DNA of 64,000 nucleotides from Isochrysis galbana (GCA_018136815.1 CM030939.1:1678208-1742207); one strand, 5' to 3'. Positions 51,308-62,812 are shown, numbered from the stretch's first letter. The notes: generated by a model not told the origin, from the letters alone. Program-made: numbers and translations.

Positions 51308-52607
51308 CACTACGGAAGAATGCGGGGCATACTTGCCGGATGGAGAGCGTTGGATACGCCATAAAGGCAATTACATATCGGTAGGCCCCTTTCACAAGTC
51401 GTGGGAAAAGATATCCGAATGGTCTAGATCAAGACTAGGAAATGTCACCTCTGATTATATTGACCTTCTTAGAAAGCAAGCGGTGTCCCCGCCACCTGCT
51501 CCGGAGGAGCATGAGTTAGCCCCTCAGGAAGATCCGGACGCACACGATTTAGGAGACATTCTCGTGGACAAAGAGCATAATTATTATTTGCGCCGGAGGG
51601 TCCCGGAGGGGCGAATACCACAAAGTCAAGCTAAACGTTATGGGAGAACCCCATACATATCCACGAGCGGATCAGCCCGCAGTTATTGCCCGCTGAAGTG
51701 GGGACGAGCGTACGATGGGCCGGCTGAAACGACACATCCGATACCTCAAGAATACACGCTTAAAGGCACGCATAAAACGCTAGAAGAAATAAGTGTCGGG
51801 GCGCTAACAAACAAAAGCGTTCCTCGCAATCTCGCAATGCGGAAAACGAAAGCACAAAAATCCACACTAAGATGGGAAAAGAGGTTACCGGTCCTCTCGG
51901 GAAAGTGGAAACAAGTATCGCAACTGCACAAATATAACTTTCTAACACCTAGAGACTCTTATTTGCACTTCAAACATGTCCTGCATAGGAGGATAGCTAC
52001 GGCGAACCGTTTTGCTGACGATCCGACATGCCGCTTTTGCGGCATAGCCCCCGAGAGCTCCACTCATATAGCCACATGCATCGCGACGGAGCCCGTCTTC
52101 GAATTCATAGAAGGACTTCTGGGGATTAACCTTACTTAGACCGGGATCTGAAATAGCCCAACGTCTCTTCTGCTATCAGATAGACAGACCGCATCTCCCT
52201 CCTCGGGATACCTAGGTATCCTGGCTTGGAGGTATATCCTAACGCACTTTTACAATATCCAGCATGGCAACGCGGACAGTAGGTCCGTTAGGTCAATCTT
52301 AAGAGCGATCCTTGCGAAATACCACCTATAAATTAGTAACGGCGAAAGTCGGTTTCTTTCAGAGGCTGAAAAAATGAAAAAACAACGACAACGAGAGAAT
52401 ATAGGGCTACACGCCCCGAGCAACAAACATATTAAGAAAATGATAAGCCCTCTTTACACGGTGGACAAAGACTTCAACCTAGAAATATCAGAAGACCTCC
52501 TACAGGCGGCGAGAGGTCTTGATGTGCGAAACGCGAAACATCACCTGAGGTAGCTAACCCTTTTTAATGGAGACCCCAACGGACAGCAAGAGAGACTCTA
52601 CGAGATA

Positions 52608-52720
52608 TAAAAGAAGGTGATACAAGCCGAGCCAGAGCAAAGGAGGAGCCATAGTCTCCCGCCCATAAAAGAAGGTGATACAAGCCGAGCCAGAGCAAAG
52701 GAGGAGCCATAGTCTCCCGG
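52608..52720 (+). repeat. 57-bp tandem duplication in the truncated LINE 3' UTR
   Basis: ATAAAAGAAGGTGATACAAG through AGGAGCCATAGTCTCCCG occurs twice in a row; the full-length LINE has a single divergent version. This is a local duplication. Confidence 0.85.
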
Positions 52721-52885
52721 CCGAAGCAGCGCACGCGGCCTCCCCGGAACCAGCTTCTCCGCTAAAGAGGGAACTGGGGGCAAGGGGAAGGGGGTTGTTA
52801 GGGGTTTAGGTTGGGTAGTAGGGAGGTCCACGAGCACACTGCCAGATGCCGCACACGTAGCGGAGATTTTAAGAAGATTTTTTTT

Positions 52886-53520
52886 GTTGACATGATGATA
52901 TAATGTGTAGTGACTATTGACCTGAGCATATACCGCCCCCGCCCGCCATGCGCCATGCGCACGGGAAAAACCCGCCCGCCTCCTGGCCGCGCTACTTGAG
53001 GCAAGAGGGGTTGCTGCTCGCCACACCCGCGCGCTCGCGTAGACAAAAGACGAGACTCGCGCCGCCATGCGGCGCAAAGGCAGCCCACAACAATTCAATC
53101 CCGCTTCACCCCGAGCCGCTCCATGTGCGCCTCACCATGTCACGCGCCACCAACCAGCTGCCGACTAGGTTGCGCCGCTTTGTGCTTTGTGCCTGTGCTC
53201 TCTTCGCGCCCCTCGTATGGCTCGCCGGTGTGCTCCGAAGAGCTCCCTGGCGGCGCCGAAAAGATTTAGTAAAGCTGTCATAGGAGAGGAATTGCGAATT
53301 ACGTGTGGGGACGAACCTTCCCCACTCAACTCTCGGTAGAGGGAATGCCTCATAATCTCATCCTCGATGCCTCGACAGGTATCGTGTACCGTAAGTGAGA
53401 GCTTCTTATGAGGCATCTGGACGAAAGCGTCTGGGCGTCGCCAACGATAGGGTTACGGTCTCATTGCTGAATGGTCATGTCTTGAAAATGTCCGTGTCAT
53501 GAACCAGCGGGCAAAAAGCT
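52886..53520. other. Spacer with a possible small plus-strand membrane ORF and a hairpin
   Basis: A frame from the ATG at 53137 to 53283 (MSRATNQLPTRLRRF...) has one hydrophobic segment (FVLCACALFAPLVWLAGVL) and could be a signal-anchor exon, but no following exon was found. At about 53345-53415 ATGCCTCATAA is matched by TTATGAGGCAT, about 55 bp apart, giving a stem-loop. No gene is called. Confidence 0.3.
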
Positions 53521-55943
53521 CTAGTAGCTGATCGAAACCCACGAATCCTCAGGGTCTTTTGGCTCGGCAAGGAGTTCCCAGAAGGAGGGCGCCTCGAGCA
53601 GCGAGCAGCAGTCGTCGTCTGCGAGCGCCACGCGCGGCAGCCAGCAGACGACACTGTGCCAGCCCTCGTCGGTTCGCAGCTTGAGGCGCACGCAGGCGCA
53701 CCCCTCGCCGGCCGTCGGGAAGTGCACGCTTGCCGCCGCCGCGAGCACCGTCTGAACGAGTAGCAGACGGGCGAGCTGTGTCTAGCGAGTATCTTAAAAA
53801 GGCGACTCCCCTCTCTCCCACAACATAACGAGAGATATTCTTAACCAAGCACTGTCTGCCGCCGCCCACCTTGATGGCGCGCATGCAATCTTGATTGACA
53901 CCGTAGCGTCTGGACGGAAGTCGGAAGGAAGGTTGATGGATCAACCCTCTAGTTTCTAACGTGGCCGCCATCAGAAGCCGGAAGTTCAAATCAATGGTCC
54001 GATACGATCGGCGCAGACGGCACCTTGAAGCTGTCTAACCACGACGCCGTCCATTTATCTGCCCTTTTCCTTGCTTCAAGCCTCTCGCGCGTAAAGGGCG
54101 CGGCGCCGTTAGCGTGTGCCATTGAGACAACCGGGTCGGCAAGACTCCGAAGGAAGACCCAGTCTTCGTCAGTGAGCGTCCGGACGGAGAAGCCCGGGGG
54201 CGAACAGGCGCATAACAGTCGAGTTCCCTCGCGAGCGTTTCCTAGGAGTTGTTTTGCACACGCAACAGCGTCAGCCTCCGCCTCGTCTCCCATTTTGGCC
54301 ACCGCCTCAGTAATGCTCTGCGAGGGTTCGGTGCCGGAACATGTGAGCGTTGGGTGCGGACACATTGCTATTGAAACGGTAGCACGACGAGGTGACGGCG
54401 CTGAAAGGGAAGCTCGAGAATTTCGCCGCGTGTTAAGCAGTACAGTTCAAGGGATTCGCAGCATGCACACCAGGTCGGAGCATCTAGGCCCTTTCGAATT
54501 GAAACGCGGACCCCAGAGGGCGCGGCCACCCAGTTCCAACACTTCCTCGTGAGACATTTTCTCGAGCTGCCAATGAGATCGATATGGATAGGCGACGACA
54601 AGATCAAGCGCGATACCGCGAGGCGAGAGCTCTGCTGAATACCACCGCTGCAAGTCAGTGGTGCACGAGACCTTGGGAGCTGAAGAAGAGAAGTGGCAAG
54701 GCTGCAAAGAGATGAAGATCGAGAGAACCCCAGTTTTGCCTATGGTAGGTCTGGATGTGGAGTCTACGCAATCATCCACACTTAAAGACTGGCGCAGCCT
54801 CCGAATCGCAAAAAGCAATTTCGAGTCTTCCATCATTACATGCTCGGCATGGTGATTCTTGTCACGATTATGATATCGGGCCACAAACAGCGGCGGCACG
54901 CCCGATGTGTCTGAGTCGTTGGCCGATAATGGGCGAGGTGACAGGGCGTCAAGGCGCGCCACTATCACTGTCTGCTTGGCTAAACACTCACCATGAGGCT
55001 GCCGGACGCACGATAGCCCGAACCCGGCCTCTGGAGTCTCCCGCACCTGCAAGGATTACCAGATGTGAGCGTTTGTGGCCTAAAGCATCCACACAACGAA
55101 CATTTCGAACTTAAGCTTGTGTGCAGGTTATGTCCGCTCTTGTGTGAAAGCATCGCATCGCCGCACAACCGCACAAGCCTAGCCCTCTACAGCACAATCG
55201 AAGCCCAGCCATAGGCGACCAAACGGGCCCGCTCGGTTGCTCGCTACTTCTCTCTCTCATGCACGCACATGGAAGAAAGCGTCGCAGAACTCCTCGGCTG
55301 CGCCGAGAAGGGAGGTCCCGGGCGGAAGCTCGTCGAGCCATGCCGAGCAGGGCCGCCTCGGTGGATGCTGGGGCCTCGCTCTGCCCTGGCCGCCCCTGTG
55401 TGGTAGCGGCGGCGCCCCTCCACATTGTCCCCTGCCTGGCAGCGGCGGCTGCGTCCCCCAGCCACCCCTCAGGCGCGGCGGTCCCGCCCAGCTGTCACTT
55501 GGTGGCGTCGCCCACCCCCAGCCCTCCTTCGGCGGCGTCGGCCCTCCCCAGCCTTCCCTCGGCGGCGGCAACCTTTCCCAGCCCTCCCTCGGCGGCTTGG
55601 CCCCCCCCCAGCCGTCCCTCGACGGCCCCCAGCCGTCCCTCGACGGCCCCCAGCCGTCCCTCGACGGCCCCCAGCCGTCCCTCGACGGCCCCCAGCCGTC
55701 CCTAGACGGCGTCGACCCCCTCCAGCCATCCCTCGGCGGCGGCAGGCTGCCACCTGGCCCCACTCCACCGCCCTGAGGCGGCGGCGGCGGAGCGCGCCCA
55801 TCCTGACCCCACTCGTCTTTGGCACCGGTGCGGCCGCGCTTGGCGGGCGGCGGCCACTCAGCCATGGCGGTCGGTCGCCCTCCTGCCACTCCCCCTCTCC
55901 GCCCCCCCTCCTCGCCCCCCGGCGCCCCGCCCCGTCCTTTCAT
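53521..55943 (-). CDS. AID/APOBEC-like cytidine deaminase-fold protein, four exons
   Basis: Predicted 591 residues from exons 55943-55269, 55046-54471, 54317-54024 and 53751-53521. All junctions are phase 0 and GT-AG. Residues 1-195 are Pro/Gly/Trp-rich with a basic, NLS-like patch (PPPAKRGRTG) and GPSRDGW repeats. The deaminase fold follows. Zinc ligands are H291-A-E293 (NHHAEHVMM), C342 in IFISLQPCHFSSS, and C353 (VSCTTDLQRW). Then come LDLVVAYPYRSHW and, across the third intron, AREGTRLLCACSPPGFSVRT with LTDEDWVFL, the helix-strand pair that follows the core in AID/APOBEC proteins. The second Cys lies ten residues after the first (PC-x10-C) instead of the usual two to four. HAE and PC are intact, so catalysis is plausible. 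The start could be M27 (55865). The substrate (DNA, RNA or free nucleotide) is not readable; the NLS-like patch favours a nuclear nucleic acid. Confidence 0.7.
55600..55710 (-). repeat. In-frame 21-bp tandem repeat in the deaminase gene
   Basis: Five near-identical 21-bp units (plus strand CGACGGCCCCCAGCCGTCCCT) encode GPSRDGW on the minus strand. Looser PPREGW and PPKEGW versions extend on the 3' side. Period 21 keeps the frame, so copy number can vary without frameshift. Confidence 0.85.
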
Positions 55944-57369
55944 CGCTGTTTACAATAAAATACCTATCGATAAAAGCCTCCGTGCGATCGAGTGTCCGTC
56001 CGCTAGCCCAGGCGTCTCCTTCGAGAAAGTACTCGCACTCTTTACTGCCGGGCCGAAGCACCGAAAAAGATGCTTCACCATTCACCACAGCTGTTTTGTA
56101 CGGTGGCTCACGGGGGACAAGGCTTCTACGAAATATATTGGATATTGGATATTGGATATTGGTCTCAGAATCAGAATGCGATGAGCGATGAGAAACCTAG
56201 ATCTAGATCTAGATGTGAAAGACAGAGACAGAAACAACGTTAGGAACGAGCCTCAGCCGGAGATCATAAACCCCAGCCGGAGACCATAAACTGCTACATT
56301 GTCATTGCCAAAGTTGTATTTGTCAATGCGTGTGTTAATTGTTAATTGTAATTGTCTAGGAACAAGTAATAAGTAATCAAGTAATGGTATAATGGCACTC
56401 ACACTCATGCACACACTCACTCTCATAATCATAAATCATAAACATAGGGGGTAGGCTACTACAGCTGCTTGGCGCCCCACAGTCTGGCCACCGCCACCTC
56501 CTCCGTCTTTCGCCTGCGGCTTCGCACCTGTCTGTGCTCGCATCTCCGCCTCCGCTTCTTCTTCAGCCAAGGCGGCATGGCTCATGGCTCGACTCCTAAC
56601 TAAGTCGTTCGTAAGTGACGCGGAGCCGCGCCATCTTGCGCGCTCGCATCACCTCCGCGGAATCAGGCGAAGAGGGAGGAAGGGCCACGCCACACGGGGG
56701 GCTAAGAAGAATCGAAGAAGGACGCCACGCTCCCACTTGACAGGTTGCATGCCGCTCGACGGCCCGGGGGCCTCTCGGGGGGCGTCGTCATCGTCGCGTC
56801 GCTCTTCGCTCTTCGCTCTTCCCCTCGGCCCCTCGCCCCTCGGGGGGGGCTCCTTCACTCCCCCACGCATTTTGTTTTCCGCTTTCGCTTTCGCTTTCCT
56901 CCAATTTCCAATTTCCCAAGTCAACTTTTCGTTTTTCTCACTGAAGTCGACTGCGGCCATTGAAGTTTGAAGGCGCGATGTCTCCTCAAACTTTGAGGGG
57001 CGTCACCCCTCACTGACACTGCCTTATACTCATATGTGCTGTGGGCCACAGTGCTGTACAGTGTGGGCGGTATGGGGGAGTGTCTGAATAAGTTTTGTAG
57101 TAGAGTGTAGCTCTTAGTCCCGTGGGGATTTCATTGCGTCCTCACGTGTGTCTCGATCTTTCGCCGTCGCTAGACTCATGCTACAGCTCATCACGTACTC
57201 GCTACTAGCACTACCCTATCCTATGGGTATATGCGCACAGCTAGCTCATTCTAGACTCGAACAAATCTTCTCATGACGGAAATAGATATTGTCAATATAT
57301 TTTGTTGGGAATTGGGACAATGGATATGGTTGGGGGCGAGAGGGAAAAGGGGAGGTGGACTGCAAGGGG
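55944..57369. other. Intergenic between deaminase and polymerase; weak minus-strand candidate
   Basis: Short tandem tracts occur: GGATATTGGATATTGG at about 56140, AGATCTAGATCTAGATC at 56197, and CAGCCGGAGAYCATAAAC twice at 56254. On the minus strand an ATG at 56960 starts MAAVDFSEKNEKLTWEIG, and a second open segment at about 56640-56450 ends AAVVAYPLCL. They could be exons of a small Lys/Glu-rich protein, but I could not join them with good splice sites. Confidence 0.3.
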
Positions 57370-60300
57370 ATGCAGATGGCAGAGGGGGAGGGGGCGGCGG
57401 TGGTCGTGCCCGCGCCCTCGCCCTCGGCTGGGGCGGGCGAGGCGTGGGCGACGCTCGTGCCGCACCACGCGGGTGCATCGCTCCCCCTGTTCTCTTCCGT
57501 CGTCCTCCTCGGCTCCTCCGCCCAGTGCGGCATACGGCTCAACCAGCCGTACGTCTCTCGCTCCCATCTTCGGCTCGAGCGACACCCCAACCACCAGGTC
57601 TACCTGACCGCACTCTCCAAGACCAACGCGGTCTACCTCAACGGCACACGCCTACCGCCTAACGTTCCCACACGGGTCTTGCCAAGCCGCGCAAACGCTG
57701 AGCACCAGCTGCCGGAAGAGGACCCAGCAGCGCCGATCATCTTCCTGCATTGTGCCAATGCAAGCGCTGCCAAGGAGATGCTGGCGTCGGGCAAGGCGGC
57801 AAAGGACTGGGTATGGACGGGCTGGACGCTCAGGATGTCACAAGCCGATTGTTCCGTGACCGCTCCTGGAGCAGATGCACCTCGATCCAGACAGGATGGA
57901 ACTTCAGGCCCTGCAGCTGCGCAAATGCGGGCTTTACTTCCACCGTTTCCAGTGGGGGCAATGAGGTACAAGGAAACTAGTGTGCGTTCTCCGCCCGCCA
58001 AACGGCATGCGGCAGATGGTGGCATGAGACCGCGAACGATCTCGGGGGCGCCAGACAGCTGTGTGTCTTCGAGGGATAGTGCCACGAGTGAGCCGATGTG
58101 CGATCCACTCGCGCTGGCCTCTTCGGAATCATGTCCGATGTGCGCAGACAGGTTGGATGCAGTGGCACCCAGCAGCGGATCAAGTGCTCCCGCCGGCATC
58201 TTCTCAGGGTGCCATGTCATGGTCGGTGTCCGGTTGTGCCGAGAGATCTTGGAAACGATTGTGCAACGTGAGGGTGGCACAATCGTGCGCGATCCACGTG
58301 GCGCAACACACTTTGTCCTCGAAGCGATGCGCGATCCGCACACGCACCCTGCACTGAAGGATCTCCCTCTTGCCAACTGGCCACAGCTGCGCCAACAGGA
58401 GTGGATCTCGTGCTGTTCCAAGCTCGCCTCAACCGGAAGGGTGACGAATGAGGCAGAGCGCGTCGCAGCTCTACGAAGTTGCGTGCATCCAATGGCGCCT
58501 GCCTTGCAAGTAGGCGCGCCACCTCAAACAAAACAGCGTGGTGTAGCCATAGGCTCGACTCCCAGCGAGGGCATCCCGCACCCAGAGCGGGAATGCTCTG
58601 AAGGGAAGGAAATGGCCCAGGAAGCTGAGGACGATGGCTCCACAGCTGCCATACCTGCTACCCATACACGTGAATCGCCTCGCGGTGACGAATCAAGCAG
58701 CCTGGCGGCCCTGGTGCGTTCAGAAGGGCAGGAGATGCGCGTCTGGGCTTCGTATTCGGCCGATGACTTTGCTGGCGGCCAGGCATTCCGCAGAGTGCTT
58801 GCCAATGAAGTGGTGCGTCTGCCATGCGACGGCTCTTTTGTCACCCGAGCTGGTGGCGCGCCCTCACCGGCCCATGTCTTGTACAGCAGAAGAAGGCACA
58901 CTCCAGCCAAGGACGTAGCGGGCTGGTGACCACATACTTCTCCTATGATCCGCTCACCAGCACCGGCATTGATCACCCGTCCAGACGCCCACTACCCAAC
59001 CTACCCACCCGCTTCGTCAATGCTTCAGCTATCTGCGGCAGACGCCGAGGAAGACGCGGCCGAGGACGAGGCGGCCGTCTTGCCTTCCATCGCGGAGGAG
59101 CGCAACGTCACCCATCGCCAAATTGTCCTTGACGAGTTCACCACACTAGCGAAGTCGTAAGTCCCACCATTGATGCACTTGTTAGCACCCTGCGCTCTTG
59201 GTGCTCTATCACCTTTTGCCAATAAGAAGCCAACTCGGGCCTCGAGCCGAGGGTAGGCACCTCGGCGCTTTCCCATGCCTCTTCAAATGCCGACCCTGGC
59301 CTCAGCACGCCTTGCGCTCGCTCCCAACCCTTTTGTGCCCGGCTCTTGATGTTAGGTACGCCGCCACCGCTCGTGCAGCCAGGCGAATGGGAAGAATAGG
59401 CGACTCTGCGAGAGAATATCATTACGCGCAGGTCTGCCGAACGAAAGCGAAAAGAAACATCCCTGATGGCCTTGTACGGAGGAAAACCAAGCTCTCCACG
59501 TTCGCTGCCCGAATCACTCGCGCCCGCCTTATCATCCACTTCCCATCCTCCCTTGTAGGTGTGCAGCACGATCGAATCGGAGCTACCTGCATACTTCGAC
59601 GCATCGGACATCCGAGCCTTTGGTAGACTCCATGGTGTCGGCCGGGAAACCATCGCCAAGATACGTCAGATCTACCGGACGGGGGCCTTACGCCGTGCGG
59701 ACGTCATGCGATCGGATCCGAAGCTCCACGCACGGCAAGAGCTGATGCGCGTCTGGGGGATTGGCAGCGCTCGCGCCGACGACCTCATTGACATGGGGAT
59801 CCATTCTGTAGAGCAGGTACGGCGAGTGCAACCGGGGCTAGGCAAGCTCAGGAGTCGTCTTCTACGGGAGAGGCTGTCCGAAAAGAAGGGCACGGCTGGC
59901 CGCGACCGCTTCCTCGCAAACGTTCGCATGCGGCTGGGAATTCGCATGCGGCTGGGAAGCCCGCGCATCACCGGGCACAAGATGGGTGTCAATCTATAGC
60001 ATGCCATGATTAATGGGATGTCCTCTCGGCGAATGCCAGGGCCCCACCTTTGTGCTACTTCATCCCGTGTAGCTCAAGGCACGTCCTGACCTGACGAACG
60101 AGGGCACGCGTGCTTTTTTGAAACATTTCTCCGACGTCACCTTGCCGATTCCACGCGACGAGGTTGTGGAGCATGAGGAGCGTGTTCGGCGCGTGGCGCT
60201 GGAACTGGACCCGCGCATAAGAGTTGAAGTGAGTACCCAGACAATGGAGGACCATTTTCGCGCGTTTAGGGGTTGTTGAGCACTGCGATCTCCGATGGCC

Positions 60301-61444
60301 GGCGCCTTGGCTCAAGCTCAGCTTTGCCTTTCTACCCTCTTAGGCAACAGGGTCCTTTCGTCGTGGCGAGGACTCTTGCAAAGACGTGGACATGCTTGTG
60401 TGGTACGCGGATGAAGCTGAAATGGAGAGGGCGTTAATCGCCCGCCGGGCCTGCGAGGATTTAGTTGCGCTCGAGCACGACGAAGATAAAAGCACAAACT
60501 CGGCAGCAAATAGCGGCGAGGCGAGCCGTGCGGCAACTCAAATTCCTAGCGGCGATGACGAGGTGCGCGAAGCCGTGTTGAGGACGAATAACACTTTCCT
60601 ATCTAGCTGCAGCGGTGGCGGCGGCGACGACCAAATATGCGAGTTGCGGGCTTCTCCACGGAACGCTCAAGATAACTACCAAGACTTGCTGGGCCGCCTT
60701 GTGCCCGCCCTCACCCGGGACGGATATATCACCCACAGCCTGACAAAAGGGTTCGGGTCAGTGGTGAGCGAGAGCTCTGCGCATCAATCAGAACCAGAGG
60801 CAAGTCACAATCAGATGGGCAACGCTGTCAACGAGATGCGGGTTGGACCCGAACATTGGAGCTCGCTACACACTCTATATATGGGTATTTGCCGGCTCCG
60901 TGAAGGCTGTCCGCATAGGCGCATCGATCTCAAGGCGGCGCATGCAGCAACGCTGGCCTACTCCTTCATGTTTTTTACGGGTGAGCTGTGGCTGCACCCG
61001 TCAGAGCAATGCCCACACTAGGCCAGGGTGCACCACGTCGAACGAGTTTCTTATCTCCTTCCACAACACGGGTTCCCCACAGGATCTGCTCAATTCAACC
61101 GGTTTGTGAGTCGATACGCCAATCAGCTGAATTACCGCATCGGCCCACATGGAATGTACCGGCTTCCCCTTGAGGAAAGCATCCAACGCTCGCGCACTTT
61201 TGGAGGGGATGGTCCGCGCGGAAACGGGCCTGCTCCTGGAACACATGTCATTTTAGCAGCGACCGAGGCGGATATCTTTGCCACGCTAGGTTTGCGATAC
61301 GTTCCGCCAAAGATGCGGCGCGGAAAGAATGACGTCGTGCTCGTAGACGGAAGCCCAGCGTTCCCTGATAGTAGAGGCCCTTCTGCCACACCAAAGAACG
61401 CGCCACCGTCGTTACCATTGCTCGGCTCATCGTCGCCCACTTAG
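57370..61444 (+). CDS. Family-X DNA polymerase (Pol lambda/TdT-like) with N-terminal FHA and BRCT domains
   Basis: Predicted 1,053 residues from exons 57370-58914, 59029-59156, 59356-59431, 59559-59816, 60073-60228, 60344-60980 and 61083-61444. Phases agree throughout; the first junction is the least certain. An FHA domain lies at about 26-130 (VVLLGSSAQCGIRLNQPYVS with RSH, then AVYLNGT). A BRCT domain lies at about 277-360 (IFSGCHVMVGVRL, GGTIVRDPRGATHFVLE, QEWISCC). The 8-kDa/fingers part is LHGVGRETIAKIRQIYRTG, keeping the lyase-type Lys, and WGIGSARADDLIDMGIHSVE. The palm has TGSFRRGEDSCKDVDMLVWY with metal-binding D735 and D737, plus HRRIDLK (about D916). The thumb is FTGSAQFNRFVSRYA and TEADIFATLGLRYVPPKMR. 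All catalytic residues are present, so it should fill gaps in base-excision repair or end joining in the nucleus. The FHA module is not part of known PolX proteins. An insertion of about 90 residues sits in the palm. Confidence 0.88.
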
Positions 61445-61746
61445 CTAAGGTTTTTCCGGTCTAGTGGCTTCGCATAGGGTAGTGCGCTCTCATGCTTAAC
61501 AGCGAGACGTATCGCAAACAAGTCGAACTAAAAACTGTCGACTCCACGCCACCTCAGACACGTACGTCTCGCCCGCGTCTACACCTTGCCGCTAGTCACC
61601 TCTTGAGACACTTGCATGCACTTGCAGCACATCGCCCATCGCCGAATTGGCACAGCAAACCAACTAGCAGCACTAGCGGATAGAGACGCCCACTAGCTAC
61701 TGGCGACCAGGAAAGGGGGGATCTTGAACTGGTCATGGGGCCATCT
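61445..61746. other. No gene recognised
   Basis: 3' flank of the polymerase gene. Nothing notable was seen. Confidence 0.4.
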
Positions 61747-62154
61747 TCATCGAGGTAAAGATCCAAGGGCCCGTTCGGCCCGCATGAGTTCGAAGTTGGG
61801 CTCTCCGGGCCTGAGTTTATGGTATGTACGGAGAGCCTCGATGTATGCCTTCTCGATCACACCACTCTGAGTCCACAGAGCGAGTCTCCGACGGACTCCC
61901 ATGAAAGAGGCTCCGCTGCAATCGAGTTCTCTCCATTGACACCCTGTGCGCAGGATTTTGAAGAGCAGATCAAGGACTTGAGCATCTGTCAGAGCCCTAG
62001 GTCGGCCAGTACACTTGGGTGGAGCGAAAGCAGAAGCATTTTTCTGGATCAGTCGCGAAAACACTTCACTCAATCGAATCATTTGTAATTCACAGTACAT
62101 ACTAGAAAAAAAAGTTTCGTTACAGGTCCATAGCGCTGAGGGAAAGGAGACCAA
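61747..62154 (-). pseudogene. N-terminal fragment of an IS5/DDE-type transposase
   Basis: 135 residues. Residues about 26-115 match the N-terminal DUF4096-type region of IS5-like and related eukaryotic transposases. Motifs are GRPRALTDAQVLDLLFKILR, TGCQWRELDCSGASFMGVRR, and RLALWTQSGVIEKAYIEAL. The DDE catalytic part is absent, and nothing like it follows on the minus strand down to 61445. No terminal repeats were seen. I take it as a dead remnant, though a missing downstream exon is possible. Confidence 0.65.
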
Positions 62155-62574
62155 ATGAAGGCAAGCCGCCTACGTTGCTCAGCATGGGCCCAGACGCACG
62201 CAACAGTCACGAGACAGAAGGCAACCCATAAGTAGGGCGTAGGGCGGTCAAACACTGATTTATAACTACTAACATGGGGGGGGGGGGGGGGGGCTGCATT
62301 TTTTAATCGTTCTTTGAAGCCAAGAAAACCTCCTGGGGGACTTACCTGTTACCTGTACCTGCTGCCGCCATGAAAAATTGCCGAGGGAAATGGTGGGTTT
62401 TACCGCCCCCCTCGCCCCCCTCTGCACACGCGCTGGGGCTTGGGGACGCTTCGCGCTCTATTGTCTATTGGCGTGGCTAGCTGGGCGGTTCCTGGCTATT
62501 TCAATATACCGCTTGGGCCGGGCTGTGGGCTGATGACCAAGAACGGTCTCGCAGCGCGCCCGGCGTCGTTTTGA
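62155..62574. other. No gene recognised
   Basis: Contains a poly-G run at about 62276-62293. No other feature is seen. Confidence 0.4.
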
Positions 62575-62812
62575 ATTTGGGCTCTCCGAGATAGTGTATT
62601 TCGGCCTGTTTTGCCGTTTTGGGGTTACGCTTCGTTGTGGGGGGTCCCGGGGGGGTCTGAGGCTCGAAGGTCAAAGTGAAAGGGCATCGAATATGTGCTA
62701 GATGGGTGTTTTCCGGGGTTTCTACCGCTTTATTTACTTTGGTGTATTCCCTCAATCTTGCTGACTTTTAAATTTTTACACTCTTAGAAGTTAAAATAGT
62801 GTTTGACCGCCC
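62575..62812 (-). repeat. Dispersed repeat family B, copy 2
   Basis: Inverted relative of 2500-2800 (see that entry). In this copy the unit continues into sequence ending near a CCGCCCAGCTAGCC-type flank on the minus strand. Confidence 0.7.

Larger units (their letters stand above)
50667..52885 (+). mobile_element. 5'-truncated, degenerate LINE copy
   Basis: It corresponds to 35625-37298 of the full-length element, starting at TTAACTTCCTTAGGG. It covers the C-terminal third of ORF2 and the 3' UTR, and keeps the zinc knuckle (CRFCGIAPESSTH). Frameshifts and small insertions break the frame, for example near 51600, 51690 and 52140. It is interrupted at 50846-51303 by a foldback element and ends in the same TTTTAAGAAGATTTTTTTT tail. 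It is non-functional. Confidence 0.9.

Noticed and set aside
54368-54447. Deaminase ending at the stop at 54447, or a short third exon ending RRHLVVLPFQ
   Set aside because: Joining 54471 to 54317 keeps phase 0 and supplies the missing helix-strand pair of the fold, so the longer model is preferred.
55244-55958. Plus-strand Ala/Pro/Ser-rich frames opposite the deaminase exon 1
   Set aside because: The minus strand joins cleanly by splicing to the deaminase exons; the plus frames are repeat shadows.
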